The notes under the pieces were generated by a model that worked only from the letters and a program-made list of their open reading frames with translations, made no database searches and had not been told where the DNA came from. This document shows, in pieces, positions 36,494 through 45,224 of a DNA stretch of 64,000 bases. The first letter of the stretch is position 1. Every line of letters begins with the position of its first letter. This DNA comes from Progne subis subis (lineage: Eukaryota; Chordata; Aves; Passeriformes; Hirundinidae): the NCBI GenBank assembly GCA_022316685.1, contig JAKJHU010001071.1, positions 30,498 through 94,497 on the forward strand, written 5' to 3'. Both the position numbers and the translations under genes were made by a program.

Positions 36494-37216
36494 TGTTATA
36501 AATACGATAGACCAAATTCTTAGAAATCAGAATTTAGAATTTTATTTGAGAGACAAAATGACAGTCTCGGACAGCCACAGTTAAAAGGACAGCGTCGAGC
36601 CCGGGATCGGTGCTGGGTGAACAATGATAACACACTATGCCAGTATGTTACCCCCCAAGTTCACATTTCTGGCTTGAAGCTGCCCCTTTTTATACACTGG
36701 ATCGCTGAGAAAATCGGGGTTCCGATGTTCTCCCCGTCCGCGGCGACTTCATTAACTATTCATGTTCGGAGTCGGGTGTAACGAATAGTTTTTCCTGTGT
36801 AGACAACAGCCTTAATCGTCGAGCCCAGGTGTGTCGTAGATATGATAATGTCCGGAGGAGGCGGATGAGGTATGGATAGATATGTTAATGTCCATAGGAG
36901 ACGGGTGAGATATGGATCTGATGGGATCATTCAGTTCCTTGGCTGTTTATCTCTTTCTTCCGTTGTCTTTCTGTTCGGTTCAGGGTTTCCCGGCAGAGGC
37001 ATTCCTGTGTCCCTTTTGGCGTCATTCTTAACATAGTTCTCGTGTCCTTTTTCTTGTACTGTGCTGTTGGCAGAAATATCTCATACCCCTCCCCGTATGG
37101 TTTTTATCTCAGTTTTCTTATAATATATGTGGGTAGATACAAACTTATATTTTATATGGGTGTATTACAATACAAACATATTCCAAACACGAATTAACTT
37201 TAGGACATTTATCACA
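36494..37216 (-). repeat. ERV3 3' LTR (minus strand)
   Basis: On the minus strand the LTR starts TGTGATAAAT at 37216 and ends ATTTATAACA at 36494, 723 bp, with imperfect inverted ends. TATAAAAA lies at 36687-36694 and AATAAA at 36542-36547. U3 has two copies of a block beginning GATATGATAATGTCC on the + strand (about 36838-36920), of which the LTR at 44544-45224 has one. Confidence 0.93.
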
Positions 37217-37318
37217 ATCCCTCCCCTTCTATCTTCACCTATTTAATTCGTGTTCCGGTTATTGCCTTTTTTTCCCATCAAGAAAAAAAGCCTCTTAACC
37301 AAATATTTTCCCTCTCTA

Positions 37319-39589
37319 TTACTCAAATGACACTCTCTCAGATTTGTCCCAATAAATTTTTTCTACCTTTTCTCCTTGTACCCGAGCCTCAAATTCTTCG
37401 AGTACTTCAGCGGCTCTACTTTTCTTCTCGTTTAATTTCATAATTTTTGAGGCTGCATTATTTTTATTCACTCCACTTGAGGCTAGCTCAGGATCCATAG
37501 GTAATGATGCAATTTGCATCCCTTGGACCACAGTGTGGATTAATCTGATAAAACAGGGTATTAGACATGGTAAAAAGATTAATCCAGCCACAGAACATAA
37601 AATGAAAAACCCCACTTTCTTCCACGACTCTCCTGTCCCAAACAATTGATCCCACCAGGAAGCTTGAAGTATTGAGTTCCATTTCTGCACAGGGACATGA
37701 GCTACTTTCTTGATCTCTGCAGCCAATCCTCTAATCGTTTCCCCGTAGTCATTGATCTCTATGCAACATTCAGAGTCATTAAACTTCCCACATACACCTT
37801 CCTCTTCTGCTAGTAAATACTCTAGGGCAATTCTATTTTGGTAAACAAATGCCCTTATTTGAGAGTGCTGTCGGGCTAAAAGTTCCAATGCATCTGACGT
37901 ATGGTTAGAAACTATTTCTACTACAGCTTGCAACCGAATCAGTCGGTTTAGCAGGTACACTGGAGTTCTATATCCCCGGCTTCCATCTTGAGCCCATGTG
38001 GTGGGGCCATAGTATTCTATGATACGTTTGGCGGGCCACTCTTCATCCCCCCATTTCTGGTTTCCTCCTACCTGTGGGAGTTCCCTTTTTACCTCTCTCT
38101 TTTCACGATTGAGGGTCTCATATAAGGGAGCTCCTAGCAGGCTGCTGCCTGACCTTGGTAAAGTGAAGAAAGAGGGTCTGATCATCCCTAAGGTACAAGG
38201 GCCCTTCCATTTCCGGGGCAATTCACTATAAGCTTTCTTCCCGCAGATCCAGTAAATACCACTCGGAGCTTTCCATTTTATATCTATGCTCTCTGGCTTT
38301 TCCCAAAACTCTTTAAGGTCTGTAAGGGAACAATAGGGGTTAGCATTAGTGAGATCATACCAACACAATTCAATTTCTTCTATCCAGTTACACTCCCTTT
38401 TTCGTTCCCTGCTCCAGTATCCATTTGGGGGTTTGGGTTGCCACACCTTGGTTTTATTGTTTGAATTCACCGTTAATGTGGACAGACATGGGGTGTAACC
38501 TACGATTTCAATGAAAGCATTCCCTTCTCTACTGATGCAAATGGTCCCTATTATTCTCTCGTCTAAAGTCCATCCCTCAGGTCGGGTCATTGTTTTCAAG
38601 ACTTTGTTATCCCATTTCAGGATTTGTTCAGGGGCTAAACTTCCCCCTTTCCAGGGCCATCTTTCAGCCGACTTCAACCCCCCACAAATCCAGCAGTTAG
38701 TTAGCCCTAATTCTGTAGCTATGTCCTGTACTAAATCCAAAAAGAGATTTTTGTTAGTAGTAGATAGGCTCCAATCGTTAGATTGTTTTTCTAACTGCTC
38801 ATACTGTTCGCTGAGTGTCCTCATTCTTTCCTGTTCCATCCTCTTTCTTTTTGCTTCTATTTCTTTCTTCCTCAGTTCCAAGGTCACCCTTTTTATTTTA
38901 TTTTCAGGCTCCAGTTCTTCCTCATCTTTAGAAAAACAGAATACTTTATCTTGTTTTAGACAGACTCTATCATCGTTATCACTTAGCAGATCTAGCAGGA
39001 TAGGTCCATGGTTCAGAGAAGGGGCTTGAAGTTTCTCGTTCCGTCCCACCCAATAGGTTTTCCCATTTAGGGTACACATTTCTAATTTCCTTTTATCATA
39101 GCATAATTTGATCACTTGCAAATATCCCACAAAAGTAGATTCCCGTTTACCCCCAATCCGTACAGTTTTATTACACTTTCTACACATAGGAATTATGGAC
39201 ATTTTACTGAGCCCCCTCCTTTTCCTAGACATTGCCACTGGGTGATGGGCTTTCTCTGTTTGGTTATTAATTTGGGACCCACTAGTATATTTGCAGGTTT
39301 CCCCCCTTCCCCTTTGTGAACAGTTAAGGTATACACTCGGGTCTATGTTCTGGCCCCAGGTAGCTTCCAGCCGAGTTTCCTGCGGGTCAATTTCTTTCCC
39401 CATTCTCTCCTGAGGAGTGGGGAGGCCCCTCGTGAGGTACATGGCTTGACTCAGGATCACCAGGGTTACCCATAGGCGTATCCCTCTGCCCATCCCTTCG
39501 CCCCCTGGTGTGCCACCAGCGGCGGGGTAAACCATCTTCTTGGCAGCAAGGATATTTTTCTGGGCCCCCATGGGTGCTCCTCTGAGCAT
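37319..39589 (-). CDS. env: ERV3 envelope glycoprotein, uninterrupted 756 codons
   Basis: This frame would encode the SU and TM envelope subunits that mediate virus entry. A hydrophobic segment at residues 39-52 fits a signal peptide, most simply starting at Met33. SU carries the CWIC motif (299-302), several N-glycosylation sites (N89, N109, N140, N378, N562) and an unusual charged, coiled-coil-like stretch (about 222-270). A furin-type REKR lies at 495-498, but no Gly/Ala-rich hydrophobic fusion peptide follows it. TM has a heptad-like region (about 543-595), C600 and C608-C609 (seven residues between, not the usual six), a membrane anchor (about 658-686) and a long charged tail of about 70 residues. 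No stop or frameshift is present. The start overlaps the preceding frame by 124 bases. Expression is unknown. Confidence 0.88.
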   Translation of the reverse strand: MLRGAPMGAQKNILAAKKMVYPAAGGTPGGEGMGRGIRLWVTLVILSQAMYLTRGLPTPQERMGKEIDPQETRLEATWGQNIDPSVYLNCSQRGRGETCKYTSGSQINNQTEKAHHPVAMSRKRRGLSKMSIIPMCRKCNKTVRIGGKRESTFVGYLQVIKLCYDKRKLEMCTLNGKTYWVGRNEKLQAPSLNHGPILLDLLSDNDDRVCLKQDKVFCFSKDEEELEPENKIKRVTLELRKKEIEAKRKRMEQERMRTLSEQYEQLEKQSNDWSLSTTNKNLFLDLVQDIATELGLTNCWICGGLKSAERWPWKGGSLAPEQILKWDNKVLKTMTRPEGWTLDERIIGTICISREGNAFIEIVGYTPCLSTLTVNSNNKTKVWQPKPPNGYWSRERKRECNWIEEIELCWYDLTNANPYCSLTDLKEFWEKPESIDIKWKAPSGIYWICGKKAYSELPRKWKGPCTLGMIRPSFFTLPRSGSSLLGAPLYETLNREKREVKRELPQVGGNQKWGDEEWPAKRIIEYYGPTTWAQDGSRGYRTPVYLLNRLIRLQAVVEIVSNHTSDALELLARQHSQIRAFVYQNRIALEYLLAEEEGVCGKFNDSECCIEINDYGETIRGLAAEIKKVAHVPVQKWNSILQASWWDQLFGTGESWKKVGFFILCSVAGLIFLPCLIPCFIRLIHTVVQGMQIASLPMDPELASSGVNKNNAASKIMKLNEKKSRAAEVLEEFEARVQGEKVEKIYWDKSERVSFE

Positions 39590-39963
39590 ACCGTCTTTTG
39601 TTTATCCCCTGGTTCCCACTTGGCTAATTTTACCTGGTCAGATATGCAGAGTACTTTTACTGTCCTACACTCGATTGCTAGTGGTTCTGCCTTTTTGTTC
39701 AATTTTCCCCTTATCCCGTTTGTGAAATAGTGGAACCACTCAAAAGAATCCAATTCAAAAAGGCCCCCTTCAATGGCAAGATATAGAAAAAGGTCAGTGA
39801 GCTTTCTCTCTTCCTCTAAGCAATTTTCAAACAAACTCCAAGGCTTAATCCCACTGTAACAATGAGTCACACAAATTTCTTTACAATACCCGCACTTAAA
39901 ATGAGCAAAAGGATAGCAGGGACACCCTGCTTGGTTACCACTTAGCCGGTAGATGTCGGTCAT
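39466..39963 (-). CDS. Open frame between ERV3 pol and env, 165 codons, Cys-rich
   Basis: The frame begins 29 bases inside the end of pol and ends 124 bases inside env, and uses a third frame different from both. The 345 bases between pol and env are filled by it. Near its N-terminus it has a cysteine cluster, GCPCYPFAHFKCGYCKEICV followed by THC, which could bind metal. There is no signal peptide or membrane segment. Simple gammaretroviruses have no gene at this place, so it may be an accessory gene. It could also be a chance open frame or decayed sequence; chance alone would rarely leave 115 sense codons open. I do not recognise the protein. Confidence 0.45.
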   Translation of the reverse strand: MTDIYRLSGNQAGCPCYPFAHFKCGYCKEICVTHCYSGIKPWSLFENCLEEERKLTDLFLYLAIEGGLFELDSFEWFHYFTNGIRGKLNKKAEPLAIECRTVKVLCISDQVKLAKWEPGDKQKTVCSEEHPWGPRKISLLPRRWFTPPLVAHQGAKGWAEGYAYG

Positions 39964-42313
39964 TGGGGTTTCGATGAATCCTTAGCTTCAAGTCTCCCGG
40001 AGCTGAGGTGACTTTCCACTGAGGAGAGCTATCTTGCGGTTCAATCCTTTTCACTCGAGATGAATGGGTCCAGCCTCTTTCAGCGGTTCTCACGGCCGTG
40101 TCTGCTGTGAGGAGAAAGAGAAAAGGTCCGTCCCAGTAAGGTGATAATGGTGTCTCTCTCCACGCTTTGATCAGCACCTTGTCTCCTGGCTGGATTCTGT
40201 GAATGGCAAATCCCAAGGGGGTGCTCTGTGCTATCAATCCGCGTTTTCGGAGCTCCTGCAAATTTTTATTGATTAAGACAAGATAAGATTGGATTTGGCA
40301 ATCTTCCACTTGAGGGTGTCCCACGGGCATTCCATGTTCATATGGCATACCATATAACATTTTGAAAGGGGATAAACCAGACCCTGAATGGGGTTGGGTC
40401 CTAACATTCAAGAGTGCTAAAGGTAGGCACCTTACCCATGACATCTTAGTTTCCAGCATAAGCTTAGATATCTGAGCTTTTAAGGTTTGATTCATTCTTT
40501 CCACCTGTCCCGAGCTCTGGGGGTGCCAGGGTGTGTGATATTCCCATCTGATTCCCAGGGCATCTGCCAGGTGTTTTATAATTTTTGAAGTGAAGTGTGT
40601 TCCCTGATCTGAGTCAATGGAGTCTGGGATCCCGTATCTAGGTATGATTTCCTCTAACAGTCTTCTTACTACTGTCTGGGCTGTGGCCCGGGAGCTTGGG
40701 AATGCCTCCACCCAGTGGGTCAACTGATCCACTATTACTAATAAATATTTATGTCTTCCAATTTTAGGTAATTCAGTGAAGTCTACCTGAATCCTCCCGA
40801 AGGGGCAGTATGCTAAGGGGCGTCCCCCAGCTGTGATTTGCCTGCTCTTAGATTTATTTATTTTCTGGCATATCATGCAGCCCTGGACTTCCTGTTTTGC
40901 CATTTCAAAAACACCTTTACATCCAAAAAATCTTAGGAATTGTTCAGCTAATGCTTGGGTTCCCCAGTGAGTCTGAGAGTGTAATCTCCTTAATATTTTC
41001 CGGGCATATGCTTTTGGGATTAACTCTCGGCCATCGGGTAGCTTCCATTTACCCCCCTCTAGTGTTCCCCCTATCTTCTTGAAGTCCTCAATTTCCTTCT
41101 CGGTAGGCTGTGGGGGAAATTCCTGGTGCTCCACCCTGGGATCCTCAGGAGTGCTTAGTGTGAGAAGAGCTGCTCGTCTTGCCTCCTGATCAGCTAAATT
41201 GTTCCCCCTAGTTCTAAACTGCAATCCTGTTTGGTGTCCTTTTACATACACTATGGCAATGGCCTTTGGCTCCCTTATAGCCTTCAAGTTCTGCCTTATT
41301 AGATCCTCATGTACTAACTTCTTTCCTCGAGTGTTTATTAACCTTCTTTCCTCCCATAGTTTTCCAAAAGTGTGTACCACTCCAAAAGCATACTTAGAAT
41401 CAGTAAAAATGGTTCCCACCTTTCCCTGCAGTTCCCTTAAAGCCTGCAGGACCACATACAATTCGCACACCTGGGCTGACCAAGATGCACTTTGTGGTCC
41501 CGATCTAATTACCTCCCCTGTTTTCCCGTCTATAACAGCATAACCTGATTTTCTTTTTCCTTCTATGACTCTAGCCGAGCCATCCACAAACCATTTCTCT
41601 CCTTCTTCTGACTCTTCATCTTCTAGGTCTGCTCTTATTTTTGTTTGCAATTCTATTAAATCCGAGCAACTGTGGGTGGGTCTTTCTGACTCTTCCCCGA
41701 AAAGAAATTCTGCCGGATTGTTAGCTTTTGTTGTTCTCAATTCTAATTCCGGGGCATGAATGAGAATGGCTTCGTATTTCAGAAGCCTAGCATCCGTGAG
41801 CCATTTCTCTGCTTTCTGCTGCAAAATAGTTCTTACATCATGCGGGGTGTAAATCACTAGGGGAGCCCCAAAGGTAATCTTTTTGGCTTCCTCCACCAGC
41901 AGTGCAACCACCACTATAGCTTGCAAACATGTGGGCCAACCCCGGCTTATGGGGTCCAGTAACTTTGAGAGATAACCTACAGGTTTCTTATCTCCTGCCC
42001 AATCCTGTGTGAGGACCCCATGTGCTGTATGATTGTTCACATCAATGAATAATTGGAACTTTTTATTTACATCGGGTAGGCTCAAGACAGGGGCTGCTAT
42101 TAGAGCTTCCTTTAATCGCTGCAAGCCCCTATCATCATGTTCAGTCCACTTTACCTTTTCTGTGGTCAATTTCTCATATAGGAATTTTACCTTTTCACTA
42201 TACCCTTCTATCCATTGCCTGCAGTATCCCAGAAGTCCTAGCATTTGGTGCACCTGCCTTTTGGTCCTTGGGGGAGGCAATTCTAGTATACCAAACACTC
42301 TTTCTGGGTCCAC
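39935..42313 (-). CDS. pol: ERV3 pol: RT thumb/connection, RNase H, integrase
   Basis: This 792-codon open part of pol begins after a stop at 42335-42337. It starts in the RT thumb (LLGLLGYC), continues with connection, then RNase H with FVDGSA, CELYVVLQ, TDSKYAFG and NNLADQEA. Integrase follows with an intact HHCC zinc domain (HSQTHWG and CMIC), then D (VDFTEL), D (DSDQGTHF) and E (SGQVERMN) with 35 residues between the last two, and a C-terminal PGDKVLIKAW segment. All expected catalytic residues are visible. It lies in the same frame as the upstream RT and protease, so it is the 3' part of one pol gene. Confidence 0.9.
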   Translation of the reverse strand: MDPERVFGILELPPPRTKRQVHQMLGLLGYCRQWIEGYSEKVKFLYEKLTTEKVKWTEHDDRGLQRLKEALIAAPVLSLPDVNKKFQLFIDVNNHTAHGVLTQDWAGDKKPVGYLSKLLDPISRGWPTCLQAIVVVALLVEEAKKITFGAPLVIYTPHDVRTILQQKAEKWLTDARLLKYEAILIHAPELELRTTKANNPAEFLFGEESERPTHSCSDLIELQTKIRADLEDEESEEGEKWFVDGSARVIEGKRKSGYAVIDGKTGEVIRSGPQSASWSAQVCELYVVLQALRELQGKVGTIFTDSKYAFGVVHTFGKLWEERRLINTRGKKLVHEDLIRQNLKAIREPKAIAIVYVKGHQTGLQFRTRGNNLADQEARRAALLTLSTPEDPRVEHQEFPPQPTEKEIEDFKKIGGTLEGGKWKLPDGRELIPKAYARKILRRLHSQTHWGTQALAEQFLRFFGCKGVFEMAKQEVQGCMICQKINKSKSRQITAGGRPLAYCPFGRIQVDFTELPKIGRHKYLLVIVDQLTHWVEAFPSSRATAQTVVRRLLEEIIPRYGIPDSIDSDQGTHFTSKIIKHLADALGIRWEYHTPWHPQSSGQVERMNQTLKAQISKLMLETKMSWVRCLPLALLNVRTQPHSGSGLSPFKMLYGMPYEHGMPVGHPQVEDCQIQSYLVLINKNLQELRKRGLIAQSTPLGFAIHRIQPGDKVLIKAWRETPLSPYWDGPFLFLLTADTAVRTAERGWTHSSRVKRIEPQDSSPQWKVTSAPGDLKLRIHRNPNDRHLPAKW

Positions 42314-42334
42314 CTTTTTCTTTTCCCTAGTAAT

Positions 42335-42865
42335 CTAGTGCCCGAGATATTTAACTTCAGGCTCTGTGAATCGTAACTTTTGTTTCAATACCTTTAATCC
42401 CTTTTCTCCCCAAAAGTTCAGTAACTCAATGGTACATTTTCTTACCTCTTCCTCTGTTTCTCCTGCAACTAGCAAGTCATCTACATATTGCAGGACTTTT
42501 GTCCCCTTTCTAGGGGAAAACTGACCCAGCAATTGCTCTAAGGCTTGCCCAAATAAGTTGGGTGTATCCACAAAGCCCTGAGGCATGGAGGCCCATCTCA
42601 ACTGTTGCTTATGATTTGTTTCAGGGTCCTCCCATTGAAATGCAAAGAAATCACAACTGCCTTTGGCTAAAGGGCAGGTCCAAAATGCATCCTTTAAGTC
42701 TATTACACTATACCACGTGTCTTCCGGGGAGACCCTGTTTAGAAGCATGTATGGGTTAGCCACCACAGGAAACCGAATTTTAGTCCTTTCATTTATTGCT
42801 CTCAGATCCTGTACCAGTCTATAACTCCTGTCTGTCTTTCTTATGGCTAATATAGGGGTATTATG
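42335..42865 (-). pseudogene. pol: ERV3 reverse transcriptase finger/palm, flanked by stops
   Basis: The segment is in frame with the parts on both sides. Motifs seen are LVQDLRAIN, DLKDAFWTCPL, MPQGFVDTP and the catalytic YVDD (42476-42487). It is bounded by a stop at 42866-42868, where a codon for Pro would be expected before HNTP, and by a TAG at 42335-42337 after KYLGH. These two stops are the only breaks seen in pol from protease onward. Confidence 0.88.
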
Positions 42866-43450
42866 TCAGGACATACATGGTTCCAATATCCCTTTTCTTA
42901 TTAGGTCATCTATTATAGGTTTCAGTCCTCGCCTCCCTTCTAGGGGAATAGGATACTGTTTTACCCTTATGGGGTCCTCAGGTCTCTCCATTTCAATTGA
43001 AATTGGATCCATATCCAACCTCCCGGCTTCCCTCCCCGTATGCCACACTTCAGGGTTAATTTTCTCCTCGTCCCCACAGGTTAGTTTATAGATACTGACC
43101 ACCAACTGCGAATTTCTCACGATTAGGTTAATTCCAAAGGCAACCATCAGATCCCTGCCCAACAAGTTATAGTCAGCTTCTTCCACTAACAGCATGTCCC
43201 CTAAACAAACTTTATTTTCTGCTTCAATTTCCACATCCTTTACTATGGGAACTCTAAAAGGCTCTCCCTTAGCCCCTATGACTACCATAAATTCTTTACT
43301 CACCGTGCACCCAGGAGGCAACTGTTTAAAAGTACTTTTTTCAGCTCCAGAGTCCACTAAAAAATCCATTTTCGTTCCTTTGGGTCCAATTTTAGGGTTA
43401 TCAAGGGCTCCCTTGAAGTTAAGGACCCTAAAATGAAGAGCCCCCGACAT
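42866..43450 (-). pseudogene. pol: ERV3 protease and start of RT
   Basis: Protease has the active-site LVDSGAE (DSGA at 43343-43354; Ser in place of the Thr found in ERV2) and the paired NLLGRDLM motif. The RT begins about residue 150 with the PIPLEGRRGLKPII segment, before a premature TGA. The first codons, up to about position 43390, appear out of frame relative to the gag UAG, which points to a one-base shift near 43390-43400. Confidence 0.82.
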
Positions 43451-43452
43451 CC

Positions 43453-43940
43453 CTAATCCTCCTTAAATATTTTCTCATCTTGTATTCTTTTCTTGCAATC
43501 CCTTTTTATGTGCCCCTTTTTCTTGCAATAGAAACACTCTGGTCCCTCCTCCTGATTCCCAGGGGCCCCTTTTTGCAGACTGACTGGTCCTTTCGAGGGT
43601 CCCCTCTTTGAGGTTTTTTCCTGTGTTTTGGGGACAATCTTGTTTTTGGGCTTCTCTCACAGCTGCCACCAGTACTCTAGCCTGTGCCTTCTGTTTCTCC
43701 TCATCTCTCCTCATATATTTTCTGAGCTTCCGTTAACAATTCCTGCAATCCCTTCTCCTGTCACCCTTTGATTTTCTCTAATTTCCTCCGTATGTCCTCC
43801 CATGATTTCGCCACAAATTGGGTTTTCAGCAGCACCTCCCCCACCGGAGAATCAGGATCTGTTCCAGAGTCTTGGAGATACTTGGAGACTTTTCCTCAAT
43901 CTCTCCAACCACTCTGTAGGGGTCTCTTCTTTCCCTTGAC
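43453..43940 (-). pseudogene. gag: ERV3 gag fragment: C-terminal capsid and nucleocapsid
   Basis: The minus strand reads the end of capsid (GKEETPTEWLERL) and a nucleocapsid with one CCHC knuckle, C-x2-C-x4-H-x4-C, at 43495-43536. It ends in GAG-GAT-TAG-GG at 43453-43455. Frames change at least twice. Everything upstream of the GKEETPT segment is missing because the sequence switches to inverted env at 43941. Confidence 0.82.
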
Positions 43941-44440
43941 ATTTACTAGCAGAAGAGGGAGGTGTATGTGGGAAGTTTAATGACTCTGAGTGTTGCATAG
44001 AGATCAATGACTACGGGGAAACGATTAGAGGATTGGCTGCAGAGATCAAGAAAGTAGCTCATGTCCCTGTGCAGAAATGGAACTCAGTACTTCAAGCTTC
44101 CTGGTGGGATCAATTGTTTGGGACAGGAGAGTCGTGGAAGAAAGTGGGGTTTTTCATTTTATGTTCTGTGGCTGGATTAATCTTTTTACCATGTCTAATA
44201 CCCTGTTTTATCAGATTAATCCACACTGTGGTCCAAGGGATGCAAATTGCATCATTACCTATGGATCCTGAGCTAGCCTCAAGTGGAGTGAATAAAAATA
44301 ATGCAGTCCCAAAGATTATGAAATTAAACGAGAAGAAAAGTAGAGCCGCTGAAGTACTCGAAGAATTTGAGGCTCGGGTACAAGGAGAAAAGGTAGAAAA
44401 AATTTATTGGGATGAATCTGAGAGAACGTCATTTGAGTAA
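43941..44440 (+). pseudogene. env: Inverted env 3' fragment of a second ERV3-family copy
   Basis: From ATTTACTAGCAG at 43941 the + strand matches the minus-strand env from about residue 591 to its stop, including CX7CC, the membrane anchor and the charged tail. By eye there are about ten substitutions in 500 bp (about 2 percent) against 37319-37820. The open frame with its own ATG starts at 44033, but this is only a truncated env end. Confidence 0.92.
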
Positions 44441-44530
44441 TGGATAAGGAAAATGTTTGGTTAAGAGGCTTTTTTTTCTTGATGGGAAAAAAAGGCAATA
44501 ACTGGAACACGAATTAAATAGGTGAAGATA

Positions 44531-44543
44531 GAAGGGTGGGGAT
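44531..44543 (+). promoter_or_regulatory. Polypurine tract of the inverted copy
   Basis: GAAGGGTGGGGAT lies immediately before the TG of the LTR at 44544. The matching tract of ERV3 on the minus strand is just above 37216. Confidence 0.75.
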
Positions 44544-45224
44544 TGTGATAAATGTCCTAAAGTTAATTCGTGTTTGGAATATGTTTGTATTGCAATACAC
44601 CCATATAGAATACAAGTTTTGTATCTACCCAAATATGTTACAAGAAACTGAGACAGAAGCCATACGGGGAGGGGTATGAGGTATTTCTGCTGACAGCACA
44701 GTGCAAGAAAAGGGACACGAGAACTATGCTAAGAATGACACCAAAAGGGACACAGGGATACCTCTGCCGGGAAACCCTGAAAAGAACACAAAGACGACGG
44801 AAGAAGGAGATGTGCAGCCCAGGAACCAAATGATCCCATCAGATCCATATCTCATCCGTCTCCTCCGGACATTATCATATCTACGACACATCTGGGCTCG
44901 ACGATTAAGGCCGTTGTCTGCACAGGAAAAACTATTCAGAACACCCGACCCCAAACATGAATAGTTAATGAAGTCGCCGCGGATGGGGAAAACATTGGAG
45001 CCCCGATTTTCTCAGCGATCCAGTGTATAAAAAGGGACAGCTTCAAGCCAGAAATGTGAACTTGGGGGATAACATACTGGCAGAGTGTGTTACCGTGTTC
45101 ACCCAGCACCAATCCCGGGCTCGACACTGTCCTTTTAATTGTGTCTGTCCGAGACTGTCATTTTGTCTCTCAAATAAAATTCTAAATTTTGATTTCTAAA
45201 ATTTGGTCTATCGTATTTATAACA
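44544..45224 (+). repeat. ERV3-family LTR, plus strand
   Basis: The LTR begins TGTGATAAAT and ends ATTTATAACA, 681 bp, with TATAAAAA at 45026-45033 and AATAAA at 45173-45178. It is the reverse complement of 36494-37216 apart from scattered substitutions and one missing copy of a U3 repeat of about 40 bp. The flank after it (CGAA) does not match the flank of the minus-strand LTR (TAAG). Confidence 0.93.

Larger units (their letters stand above)
36494..43940 (-). mobile_element. ERV3: gammaretrovirus-like provirus, minus strand, 5' end lost
   Basis: Read on the minus strand, the order is a capsid fragment, nucleocapsid, UAG, protease, reverse transcriptase, RNase H, integrase, a short open frame, env, polypurine tract and 3' LTR. 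The 5' LTR, leader, matrix and most of capsid are missing; at 43941 the sequence switches to an oppositely oriented env end. Pol has only two internal stops and env has none, so this is the best preserved element of the window. The base before the LTR is TAAG at 36490-36493, with no matching copy at the other end. Confidence 0.9.

Noticed and set aside
38511..39029. 172-codon + strand frame opposite env
   Set aside because: It is the reverse shadow of the env coding strand, with no domain of its own.
39466..39963. The pol-env open frame as a frameshifted start of env
   Set aside because: Env has its own signal peptide in its own frame, so the upstream frame is not needed to supply the N-terminus; kept as a separate candidate gene.
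36494..45224. The inverted structure as one integration unit
   Set aside because: The outer flanks (TAAG and CGAA) are not a target duplication, so two copies joined later is the better reading.
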